A stretch of 64,000 nt of DNA from Isosphaeraceae bacterium EP7 (GTDB lineage Bacteria > Planctomycetota > Planctomycetia > Isosphaerales > Isosphaeraceae), in NCBI GenBank assembly GCA_038400315.1, contig CP151667.1, forward strand, positions 2,801,174-2,865,173, in the 5' to 3' direction. Position numbers and translations under genes: made by a program. Of this stretch, positions 24,625-32,212 are shown in pieces. A model generated the notes under the pieces. The model had not been told where the DNA came from. It did no database searches and saw only the letters and a program-made list of their open reading frames with translations. Position 1 is the stretch's first letter; the number at the start of each line of letters is the position of its first letter.

Positions 24625-25266
24625 TCAGACCGGGGCTTCTTCGCTGTGCGCTGAGGGGACCACCCAGAGGCGGATCTCTGCGTCGACGTCCTGGCCCAGG
24701 TGGAGCTTGATCGTGTACAGGCCGAGCTCCTTGAGCGGGCCTTCGAGCCGGATGTTCTCGACATCGATCGGCAGGTTGTCGGCCTTGAGGGCCGCGGCGA
24801 TCTGGTCGGCGTTGACCGAGCCGTAGAGGTGACCCTCGGCGTTGGCGTTGGCCTCGATGGTGATCTGCCGCTGGGCGATCTGGGCCGACAGGCTGAGCAG
24901 GTCGGCGCGACGTGCCTCTTCGAGCTGGCGGAGGCGCTGGCGATGCTTCTCGACGATCCGCAGGTTATGCGGCGTGGCGAAGGTGGCCAGGCCCTGGGGG
25001 ATCAGGTAGTTGCGGGCGAAGCCGGGCCGGACCTTGGCGAGTTCGCCGGGCTGGCCGACATGGGGGACGGCGTGAGTCAGCAGGATCTCGATCTGCCCGT
25101 CCTTGGCGCGGGTCGGATGATTCCTGCGGCGCTCGACCCCGGGCTGGCGGACCGCGGTCTCGACCACGGGCGCGGCGGCCTTGGCGCCGACGCCTGGCTT
25201 CCTCTTGACTTTGGCTTTCGCCTTGGGCTTGGCCTTGTCGGACTTCTTCGCGGTAGTCTTGGCCAT
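24625..25266 (-). CDS. rplI: Ribosomal protein bL9 with a basic N-terminal extension
   Basis: 213 aa against a usual ~150. Residues 1-55 are a Lys/Ala-rich extension (KKSDKAKPKAKAKVKRKP). The canonical protein starts near residue 57 (QIEILLTHAVPHVG) and continues with the N-domain signature PGFARNYLIPQGLA, the long connecting helix and a C-domain (LYGSVNADQIAAAL). It binds 23S rRNA near the L1 stalk. The extension may add RNA contacts. No internal start with a ribosome binding site replaces the annotated ATG. Confidence 0.95.
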   Translation of the reverse strand: MAKTTAKKSDKAKPKAKAKVKRKPGVGAKAAAPVVETAVRQPGVERRRNHPTRAKDGQIEILLTHAVPHVGQPGELAKVRPGFARNYLIPQGLATFATPHNLRIVEKHRQRLRQLEEARRADLLSLSAQIAQRQITIEANANAEGHLYGSVNADQIAAALKADNLPIDVENIRLEGPLKELGLYTIKLHLGQDVDAEIRLWVVPSAHSEEAPV

Positions 25267-25453
25267 GTTGAATTCCTCGACCGGCGGGTCATGCCGACGT
25301 CCCGATGCGTTTCGTCACCCGGCCAGCCCGGTCGCTCCTCATTCAAGTCGGGTCGGATCGATCAAGGTCAATTGACGCTACGTGATCGCGGTGCTCGCCG
25401 CCGGGCCCCAGACTCTCAGTTCCGGGGCCGGGCAGGCGACGCGGTCGGTCGGT

Positions 25454-25990
25454 TCAGAACGGGATGTCGTCGTCTTCCTCGGCCGAGGGCGGAGGGGCGG
25501 GACGACGGGGTGCCGGCGCGGACGGGGCATAACCCCCACGAGAAGGCCCGTTGCCCCGGGCCTCGCCGGCGCCGGCCGGGGCCGAACGCCTGGGCTGGGG
25601 CTCGGAGTGGGGTGCGAAGTCATCGTCGCCGCCGCCGCCACCGCCCGGCCCGTCTTCACGACGGTCGAGGAACTGGACGCGTTCGGCCTCGACCTTGAGC
25701 TTCGACCGCTTCTCGCCGGTGGCCTTGTCGTCCCAGGTGTCCATCTTGAGGAACCCCTCGACGTGCACGGCGCGGCCCTTCTTGAGGTACTGGCAGCAGT
25801 TCTCGGCCTGCCGGTTCCAGACGGTCACGTCGACGTAGACGGTGTCCTTCTGCGGCTGGCCATCCTTGCCGGTCCAGGACCGGCTGGTGGCCACGGGCAG
25901 TTCGGTCACCGCGGCGCCGTTCGGCGTGTAGCGCAGCTCAGGGTCGCGGGTGAGGCGACCGATCAGCAGAACCTTGTTGAAGTCGGCCAT
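25454..25990 (-). CDS. ssb: Single-stranded DNA-binding protein
   Basis: 178 aa from ATG 25990, with GGGAG upstream; an ATG 24 bases earlier lacks support. The OB fold covers residues 1-105 (NKVLLIGRLTRDPELRYTP, VWNRQAENCCQYLKKGRAV, VEGFL). A Gly/Pro/Arg-rich linker leads to the acidic tip DDDIPF that recruits replication partners. It sits between rpsF and rplI as in many bacteria. Confidence 0.96.
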   Translation of the reverse strand: MADFNKVLLIGRLTRDPELRYTPNGAAVTELPVATSRSWTGKDGQPQKDTVYVDVTVWNRQAENCCQYLKKGRAVHVEGFLKMDTWDDKATGEKRSKLKVEAERVQFLDRREDGPGGGGGGDDDFAPHSEPQPRRSAPAGAGEARGNGPSRGGYAPSAPAPRRPAPPPSAEEDDDIPF

Positions 25991-26224
25991 TCGCCTGGAC
26001 TCCCACCTGCACAAAGAGGACCGGGCGTCGAACCCTGCGTCTCGCCCCGACGCTAAACGGTTGTCCCCTATCTAGGGGGGAGGTTATCACATCGGGGCCG
26101 TGGCCACAACGAGAATCCCCCGGGGCGGACGCTTGCGCCTTCGCACGTTGTATCGGCCCGGGCGGCGATCAGCGATGATCCCAATCCGGACCGGGTCGGC
26201 GTGCGGAGGCGCCGACGGATCGAC

Positions 26225-26629
26225 TCAGTCGTCGCGGCGGCGGCGGCGGGGCCGTTCGTCGCGGTCTTCCTCGCGCGACTCTTCGTCCTCGCCGGGCGTC
26301 GAGGTCATGGCCCGCTCGACCAGGTGGTCGATGAGCTTGGGGTGAACCTTGAGGACCAACTCGCGGAGGATCACGTCGCTGAGGGCACAGTCGGCGACGA
26401 TCTCCTTGATGGCGGCCCCTTCAACCTTGAAGTAGGTCAGAAGGTAGGTCCCCTTCTTGTGGCCGTCGACTGCGTAGGCGAGCCGACGCTCGTCCCACTG
26501 GCGGCTGGCCACGATCTCGGCCTCTTGCTTGGCGAGGATGTCGTGAACGTGCTTGACGGAGTCGTCCCAGGACGCGGCCACTTTGGCGCTATCCAGGAGG
26601 AACATCCCTTCGTAAGTGCTAACTGGCAA
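26225..26629 (-). CDS. rpsF: Ribosomal protein bS6 (TTG start)
   Basis: 134 aa from TTG 26629 (M-PVSTYEGMFLLDSAKVA). GGAGG lies 8 bases before this TTG, and no ATG or GTG lies in a sensible place, so a TTG start is inferred. The fold signature (YEGMFLLD ... RRLAYAVDGHKKGTYLLTYF) matches bS6. The C-terminus is an acidic then basic tail ending RRRRRDD, unlike the Glu tail of E. coli S6. It binds uS18 on the 30S platform. It lies between pth and ssb. Confidence 0.92.
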   Translation of the reverse strand: MPVSTYEGMFLLDSAKVAASWDDSVKHVHDILAKQEAEIVASRQWDERRLAYAVDGHKKGTYLLTYFKVEGAAIKEIVADCALSDVILRELVLKVHPKLIDHLVERAMTSTPGEDEESREEDRDERPRRRRRDD

Positions 26630-26724
26630 GTGGGAAACCTCCGTTATCGGGCCGCGGCCCTGGGTCAAGTTCGAGCGTGTTCTATCCGGCAGTGGACTGA
26701 GGCCGGCCCTGGCTGGGCTGGCGT

Positions 26725-27297
26725 CTACTTGATCGGGGCGGGGCCGTTGAACCGATTCATCGCGTCGGGCAACCCCTTTGCGACCCAGACGGCCACGGCC
26801 TGGGTGGCGATGATCAGGGCGTCGTCGATGGCCTGGCGTTCGGCGGATCGGAAGCGACTGAGGACGAAGTCGGCGGCGTCGGCGGCACCTCGCTCGCCGA
26901 TGCCGACGCGGAGTCGGGGGTAGTCCTCGGTGCCGAGGTGCGCCGCGATGTCGCGGAGCCCCTTCTGGCCGCCGTCGGAGCCGGTCCCCTTGATCCGCAG
27001 CTTGCCCAGGGGGAGGGTCAGGTCGTCGCAGATGACGAGCAGGTCGGCCGGGGTCAGCTTGAAGAACCTGAGCGCCTGGGCCACGGCCCGTCCGCTCAGG
27101 TTCATAAAGGTCTGGGGCTTCAGCAGCAGGACGCGCCGGAAATCAATCTCGGCGTCGGCGGCCAGCGACTCGAACTTCTGATTGAAGCCGACCCCAGCTC
27201 CCCCTCGGGCGAGCTGGTCGACGACCTCGAAGCCGATGTTGTGGCGTGTGCCTTCGTACTTGCTGCCCGGGTTCCCCAGGCCGACCACCAGTTTCAT
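26725..27297 (-). CDS. pth: Peptidyl-tRNA hydrolase
   Basis: 190 aa, the usual length. It starts MKLVVGLGNPGSKYEGTRHNIGF, with the conserved Asn and the catalytic His (TRHNIGF). LLKPQTFMNLSG and VICDDLTLPLG complete the family signatures. It frees tRNA from dropped-off peptidyl-tRNA. It lies 50 bases after rplY, the common rplY-pth pairing. Confidence 0.97.
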   Translation of the reverse strand: MKLVVGLGNPGSKYEGTRHNIGFEVVDQLARGGAGVGFNQKFESLAADAEIDFRRVLLLKPQTFMNLSGRAVAQALRFFKLTPADLLVICDDLTLPLGKLRIKGTGSDGGQKGLRDIAAHLGTEDYPRLRVGIGERGAADAADFVLSRFRSAERQAIDDALIIATQAVAVWVAKGLPDAMNRFNGPAPIK

Positions 27298-27347
27298 GAC
27301 TCATCCTGCAGACGACTGAGGCGACCTCACCCCGGTGGCACGCCCAC

Positions 27348-27986
27348 TCAGTCCTCCTTCTCCTTACGCTCGGCCTTGATGACTTCGGGCTGGGTGACGC
27401 TGGCTTCCTCGGGCGTGACCTCGGCGACCGGCGCGACGACGTGGACGAGCAGCAGCTCGGGGTCGGTGTCGGTCTTGACGCCGTCGGGCAGCACCAGGTC
27501 CTTGACGTGGATGGCCTTGCCCAGGTGGAGGTCGGTGACGTCGACCCGGATCGAGTCGGGGATGGCGTCCGCCCGGCAGGTGACGGCGAGGCTGTGGACG
27601 GCGATCTCGAGGACGCCCCCCTCGGCGACGCCCGTCGCGGTGCCGCGGATCTCGAGCTTGACCTCGGTCTCGATCGCCTCGGAGGCGTCGACACGGGCGA
27701 AGTCGAGGTGGATGATTTCCTTGCCGAGATAGTCCCACTGGACGTCGCGGACCAGGACCATCTCGGTCGAGCTGCCGTAGTCGAGCTCGGCCAGGTGGGT
27801 GGCCTTCTTGAGCATCTCAGCGACCGCTTCGCGGGTCAGTGAGATGGGCTGGGGGGCCTGCTTGTGCCCGTAGACGATCGCGGGGACGCGCCCCTGCGAC
27901 CGGAGCTTGCGAGAGACCGTGGTCCCTGTCCCCTTGTTCTTCGCGGGGTCGCGAGTCTCCGCCTTGATCTTGACCGCGTCCGCCAT
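27348..27986 (-). CDS. rplY: Ribosomal protein bL25 (general stress protein Ctc form)
   Basis: 212 aa from ATG 27986. The 5S-rRNA-binding N-domain (SRKLRSQGRVPAIVYG) is followed by the beta C-domain of the long CTC/TL5 form (LGKEIIHLDFARVDASEAIETEV ... HLGKAIHVKDLVLPDGV) and a short charged tail. It is the first gene of the ribosomal/replication cluster. Its upstream region holds a dispersed-repeat patch. Confidence 0.95.
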   Translation of the reverse strand: MADAVKIKAETRDPAKNKGTGTTVSRKLRSQGRVPAIVYGHKQAPQPISLTREAVAEMLKKATHLAELDYGSSTEMVLVRDVQWDYLGKEIIHLDFARVDASEAIETEVKLEIRGTATGVAEGGVLEIAVHSLAVTCRADAIPDSIRVDVTDLHLGKAIHVKDLVLPDGVKTDTDPELLLVHVVAPVAEVTPEEASVTQPEVIKAERKEKED

Positions 27987-28702
27987 GTGTCGCCCTTTGA
28001 CTGGCCGCTGTGTGCCGGCCTCACACGTCCGCCCTGCCACCCGATCCGGCTTGAACTTCGCCCGGTCCGGGAGCCCGACCTCTCAAGAAGAGGGTCGCAA
28101 GCGATCCGCTTCTTTACCAACGGGAAATGCAGCCCCTTGGGCCGCGCATCGGGCGATTATCACGACGACCCGCCCGATCCGCAAGGTCAAACGCCCTGAA
28201 TTCCCCCATCACGCTTGGCATCCACAGTTGGCTTCGTTTTTCCGACCACGGATTGGCTTCGTTTTCGGACGTCGAGTTGGCTTCGTTTTGCAGCATTGGC
28301 GCGGCAAACTGCATTGGCTTCGTTTCGCGTCTCGGCCGAGATCGCCTAATGGCGCCCCCCCATCGATGACCCAGACTCATCCGCGGGGTATCCGCTCTTA
28401 GGACCGCCGAATTGAGAAAGAATGGGGCCTGCTTGCACACGTCGGGGAGCCGCGTCACTCGCCAATCCATCCAGTTGCGATTCCGCGAATTTTCCGGCAG
28501 ATCGTCCCGGGCTTTTCCAAATTTTTTCGGTCGTGAGGCGATCCGGCAACATCGAGCCGGTGGCTTCACCTCACCAACCTGGGTGATTTGGTTCCCGGCG
28601 AGATGACCCGCACGTGACGCATTCCGAACTCGTCGCCAATCCGGCCATGCCACGACCACGTTGATCCGCCCGGATTTGCCCGCCGATATCGACCGAGAGG
28701 GC
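27987..28702. other. 716-bp intergenic region with a repeat patch, no gene
   Basis: A long minus-strand frame crosses it, but its peptide is built from repeat-encoded RETKP, NEAN and KRSQ motifs and has no ribosome binding site, so I do not call it. The first ~200 bases should hold the rplY promoter. The stretch 28400-28620 is more AT-rich than the flanks and holds no recognised element. Confidence 0.6.
28228..28325 (-). repeat. Cluster of four AAAACGAAGCCAA repeats
   Basis: On the plus strand TTGGCTTCGTTTT occurs at 28228, 28253 and 28277, and TTGGCTTCGTTT at 28314. The spacings are 25, 24 and 37 bases, all in the same orientation. Intervening bases differ. On the minus strand the three reading frames of the core give NEAN, KRSQ and TKP(M/I). 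A second cluster is at 57794-57910. Confidence 0.85.
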
Positions 28703-29602
28703 TCAGTCCAGGAAGGTCCAGTCGCAGTCGTCGGCGAGGTCGCCGCAGAGGTCGGGGTGGATGGCGGCGGCGGCGATCCGGAGGCTGGATTCGAGGCGTG
28801 GGCCGGGGCGGGAGAAGTAGGCGGAGCCGTCGGCGAGGGCGACCTGATCGGTCTGGACGGCCCTGAGGGAGGTCCACTCGGGGCGGGCGGCCAGGGCGGG
28901 AAATTCCTGGCGGGCCCGGTCGAGGGTGAATCCGCACGCAGTGACGAGGATGAGGTCGGGGTCGGCGGCCTGGATGGCGTCCCAGGTAATCCGGCGGGAA
29001 GGCTGGCCGGCGCGGCCGAGGACGTCGATGCCGCCGGCCAGCTCGACCAGCTCGGGGTTCCAGTGGCCGGCGGAGTAGGGGGGGTCGAGCCATTCGAGCA
29101 GGAGGACCGGGCGCGGGGGGCGGCCGGCGATGCGGCGGCCGATCTCGGCAACGGTGGCCTGGAAGTCGGAGATGAGCGCCTCTGCGGCATCGCGGGCACC
29201 AAGCAGGTCGCCGATGGATCGGAACATGGCGTGGAGGCCGGCGAGGTCGAGGGGGTTGACGCTCTCGACGTGGGGATTACCGGCGAGATTGGCCGCGGCC
29301 CTGCGCACGGTGGCCTCGTTGACGGCGCAGACGTCGCACTGCTCCTGGGTCAGGATCAGGTCGGGCTTCAGCTCGGCCAGCAGCGCCTCATCCAGCGTGT
29401 AAAGGCTGCCGCGCAGCTCGATGACGAGTCGGTCGATGGTGGCGCTGTCAGCGTCCTGGGGGATCAGGCCGCGGGTGAGATGGGGGAGCTTCTCGACGCC
29501 CGGGGGATAGTCGCACTCGTGCGAGACGCCGACCAGCTCATCGCCGCGTCCGAGGGCGCAGACGAGTTCGGTGAGGGAGGGGAGGAGGCTGACGATGCGC
29601 AT
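28703..29602 (-). CDS. BtuF-like corrinoid/metal-chelate-binding protein without signal peptide
   Basis: 299 aa. The two-lobed periplasmic-binding fold of the BtuF/FepB class is visible: RIVSLLPSLTELVCALG at the start, LGRGDELVGVSHECDYP, KPDLILTQEQCDVCAV, then the second lobe (RPVLLLEWLDPPYSAGHWNPELVELAGG). Unlike true BtuF it begins directly with the first strand and has no export signal or lipobox. It is therefore probably cytoplasmic, as in a known group of cobalamin-binding homologues in bacteria without a linked transporter. No BtuCD or riboswitch is nearby. Confidence 0.7.
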   Translation of the reverse strand: MRIVSLLPSLTELVCALGRGDELVGVSHECDYPPGVEKLPHLTRGLIPQDADSATIDRLVIELRGSLYTLDEALLAELKPDLILTQEQCDVCAVNEATVRRAAANLAGNPHVESVNPLDLAGLHAMFRSIGDLLGARDAAEALISDFQATVAEIGRRIAGRPPRPVLLLEWLDPPYSAGHWNPELVELAGGIDVLGRAGQPSRRITWDAIQAADPDLILVTACGFTLDRARQEFPALAARPEWTSLRAVQTDQVALADGSAYFSRPGPRLESSLRIAAAAIHPDLCGDLADDCDWTFLD

Positions 29603-29769
29603 GGGGGTCGGGCTCCTCGCGGCTTCTGTGCTCTGCGTAAGATGTCGTTGGGCGGAAGGCTCGAAATGAGCGGCCGCTCACAGCTCATCCACGTGCGAGA
29701 CGGATGCGATCAATGCTGCTACGCTGGTGCGGGATGGTCAATCCCGATGCGAATTCGCAGGAGTTCGAC

Positions 29770-30213
29770 ATGATCGACACGCGATGGAACCAGGTAAGTT
29801 GCTGCTTTGACACGGATGATGGTTCGTTACCCGGGATCGAGATCGTTGGATTGTCCCCAACCGGCGTCTCTGCCATTTATAGGATGCTCCGTCGCCGGTC
29901 ATGAATCGAGGGGGAGGCACCTGTGTTTTGGAGTTTCGAAGTAGAGGCGGAATTGACGGTCGATTCCGTCCCCGATGCCGCCGGTCTGGTGACTGAAGGT
30001 CGAGCTGCGATGTACAATCACTGCATTTCCGGAGTCATCGCCGGCGGCGCGGAGTTGCCGGTTCTCGGCATCTTTGTCCTCTCCGATTCGATCGAGCTCG
30101 ACTATCGCATGGGGAAGGAATGGGGCCCTCGGCAGGTGGCCGGATTCTTCGAGCTCTTGAAGGATTGCTGCGATCTGGATGCAAACGCGACCGTGACTCC
30201 ATTCAGTGACTGA
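29770..30213 (+). pseudogene. Hypothetical gene split by an in-frame TGA (or two small genes)
   Basis: ATG 29770 has AGGAG 6 bases upstream and runs 44 codons (IDTRWNQVSCCFDTDDGSLP ... IYRMLRRRS) to a TGA at 29902-29904. The same frame continues without another stop to 30213, giving FWSFEVEAELTVDSVPDAAG ... DYRMGKEWGPRQVAGFFELL. The two parts read like one ~147-residue protein. I recall similar unnamed planctomycete proteins in which both halves are joined, but I cannot verify this here. The second half also has its own GGGGGAGG before GTG 29923, so it could be translated alone (96 aa). Function unknown. Confidence 0.5.
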
Positions 30214-30235
30214 AATCGACAAGGAGCCCAGCAGT

Positions 30236-30613
30236 ATGGACAGAAAAAATGGGCGACCAAAGATTGTGCTGGCGCATGCTGTCGTTGCTTTTTTAGTCTG
30301 GACAACGATATCGTATCGCTCAATAGGAATCCCATTGATTTTGCATTTTGTTCTTCTGCCTAACGATAGGCCACTTCGAAAATCTATTGCTTTCGCAATA
30401 TTGCTAATCGTGTCGTTTTCGCCTTTTGATATCAATCTTTTCGGTCTTCAAGGGGCTTATCACAATGGAGGTATCCACTCTAATGGAATTCGTTTCGTCC
30501 CTTTTTTTCGAGAGAGCCACAATCTCCGCGAACGACTCGAATCTTATGGCGAATATTACACATGCGGATACATTAGCACCCTAAATTGCCCTGACTGGAT
30601 CTTAACCTGGTAG
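30236..30613 (+). CDS. AT-rich small membrane protein, unknown
   Basis: 125 aa from ATG 30236, with AAGGAG 9 bases upstream. Two hydrophobic helices (KIVLAHAVVAFLVWTTISY and SIAFAILLIVSFSPFDINLF) are followed by a polar C-terminus with two Cys (YTCGYISTLNCPDW). Codon use is strikingly unlike the neighbours, with many A/T third positions. That suggests recent transfer or relaxed selection. No family recognised. Confidence 0.55.
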   Translation: MDRKNGRPKIVLAHAVVAFLVWTTISYRSIGIPLILHFVLLPNDRPLRKSIAFAILLIVSFSPFDINLFGLQGAYHNGGIHSNGIRFVPFFRESHNLRERLESYGEYYTCGYISTLNCPDWILTW

Positions 30614-30970
30614 CCGAAGATGCAGGGCTGCCGCACTATGGAAGCGCCCAAATTTTAGGGGGCGCGGCGATTGATTGGCTCGCATTAGCCCTCTCGGCGA
30701 ACCTCGCTTGACGTAAATCATTGCGGAGCTCACGAATTGACGACCCGTCGTATTTGCCCGGCGGACCCGGCATGGGAGAGGTCCGGACGTTGAGATGCCT
30801 CTCGATCGCCTCGCCGGACCTGATGACCTGGCCTTAGAGTTCCAGGGCTTCGATGATCTTCGTTCCCGCCTTGCTCATCGGTGGTCTTCCCGGGCGAGTC
30901 GGTCCATCGATCTCTCTCGATGGCCGACTTTGCCCGGTTCCGAAGCGGTCCAGCGTGGCCTCGGCGTTGC
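30614..30970. other. 357-bp intergenic region
   Basis: No supported gene. A 14-codon minus-strand frame at 30834-30878 encodes MSKAGTKIIEALEL and stops. Its first residues resemble the start of small antitoxin/HTH proteins, so it may be a relic, but it is too short to call. Confidence 0.35.
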
Positions 30971-32209
30971 TCAGCCGGGGGCGCGGAGGTCGACGGTGGG
31001 GCCGACGGAGGTGAGGGTCATGGGGAGGAGGGGGTACTGGTCGAGGACCTGGCGGATGTCGTCGGGGGTGACCTTGGAGAAGGCGGCGAGTTCGGCCTCG
31101 ACGGTCATGTAGTCTTTGCGGTAGGTCCAGTGGAAGCCGAGGGAGGCGAGGCGGCCCATGGGGCGCTCGGCCCTCATGACGGTGCGGGCGAGGACCTTGT
31201 TCTTGGCCTGGGTCAGCTCGCGGTCGGTGAGGCCGGCGGACTGGACCTCGGCGTAGAGGTCGTGGACGCGCTGGAGGTTGTCCTGGGCCTGGCCGGGCTC
31301 GCAGGAGAGGAAGGTGAAGAGGGCGCCGGCCTGGTTGTAGTCCTGGTAGGAGAGGTCGGCGCCGTCGGCGTAGCCGGGGTCGATGAGGGCCCAGTAGAGG
31401 CGCGAGCCGGTGTGGTCGCCCAGGGCGGTGGCCAGGAGCTGTGCGGCGTAGCGGTGGTCGCCTTCGAGCGGGGGGGCGTCGGCGATGCCGAGGATGGTCT
31501 GCTGCTGGTCCTCGGCGCGGAGGATCGCCTGGAACTTGCCGCTGCCCCTGGGGGGGACGGCCTGGCGTGCGCTGTCGACGCCGCGCCAGGGGCCGCAATA
31601 GGTGCGGGCCAGCTCGAGGACCTCGTCCCAGTCGCTCTTGCCGGCGAAGGCGAGGACGATGTTGGAGGGGCTGTACTTGGAGGCGAAGTAGTCGCGCATC
31701 TGGGTGACGGAGAGGTCGGTGATGCTCTCGACGGTGCCGAGGATGCTCTGGCCGAGGGGGTGCGCGCCGAAGTGGAGGGCCTTGGCGGCCTCGTAGGCGA
31801 CGGACATCGAATTATCCAGATACATCCGGATTTCTTCGATGATGACCTTTTTCTCGGTCTCGAAGTCCTCGGGCCGCAGGCTGGGCCTGAGGATGTCGGC
31901 GAGGACGTCGAAGGCCTTGGGGAGGTACTCGGGCAGGCAGGTGACGTGGTAGAAGGTGTCTTCCTCGGAGGTCTGCGCGTTGTGCTTGGCGCCGACCTTG
32001 TCGAGGTCGCGGTTGACGTCGACGGCCCCGCGGCGCTCGGTCCCCTTGAAGACCATGTGCTCGAGGAAGTGGGAGACGCCGGCGAGCTCGTGGGACTCGT
32101 CGCGGCTGCCGGCCTTGACGAAGAATCCGCAGGCGACGGAGTGGGCCTGGTCGTTCAGCTCGGCGACGATGTTCAGGCCGTTTTCGAGGGTGGCGTGGTG
32201 GAATCGCAT
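30971..32209 (-). CDS. M16 family zinc peptidase (catalytic subunit)
   Basis: 412 aa. The inverted zinc motif HFLEHM (HxxEH) lies near residue 47, with the downstream Glu in the family's EEDTFYHVT/KKVIIEEIRMY region. Two M16 domains follow each other (residues 1-190 and 200-400). It should cleave peptides, probably as a heterodimer with the product of the gene 3 bases upstream, which lacks the zinc motif. This resembles the beta/alpha pairs of mitochondrial processing peptidase. No signal peptide. Confidence 0.92.
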   Translation of the reverse strand: MRFHHATLENGLNIVAELNDQAHSVACGFFVKAGSRDESHELAGVSHFLEHMVFKGTERRGAVDVNRDLDKVGAKHNAQTSEEDTFYHVTCLPEYLPKAFDVLADILRPSLRPEDFETEKKVIIEEIRMYLDNSMSVAYEAAKALHFGAHPLGQSILGTVESITDLSVTQMRDYFASKYSPSNIVLAFAGKSDWDEVLELARTYCGPWRGVDSARQAVPPRGSGKFQAILRAEDQQQTILGIADAPPLEGDHRYAAQLLATALGDHTGSRLYWALIDPGYADGADLSYQDYNQAGALFTFLSCEPGQAQDNLQRVHDLYAEVQSAGLTDRELTQAKNKVLARTVMRAERPMGRLASLGFHWTYRKDYMTVEAELAAFSKVTPDDIRQVLDQYPLLPMTLTSVGPTVDLRAPG

Positions 32210-32212
32210 GGT

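Noticed and set aside
28228..28325. Possible CRISPR array
   Set aside because: The repeats are only 12-13 bases, the spacers are as short as 11-12 bases and irregular, and no cas gene is present.
28114..29202. Long minus-strand frame containing ETKP, NEAN and KRSQ peptides
   Set aside because: It overlaps the BtuF-like gene out of frame, and its lower part is translation of the dispersed DNA repeat; not a real protein.
29902..29904. TGA read as selenocysteine
   Set aside because: No SECIS-like hairpin follows, the surrounding residues (RRS-stop-IEG) do not resemble a redox site, and a nonsense mutation or split gene explains it more simply.
30834..30878. 14-codon minus-strand frame MSKAGTKIIEALEL
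   Set aside because: Its start resembles small HTH/antitoxin proteins, but it stops at once, has no partner and could be chance.
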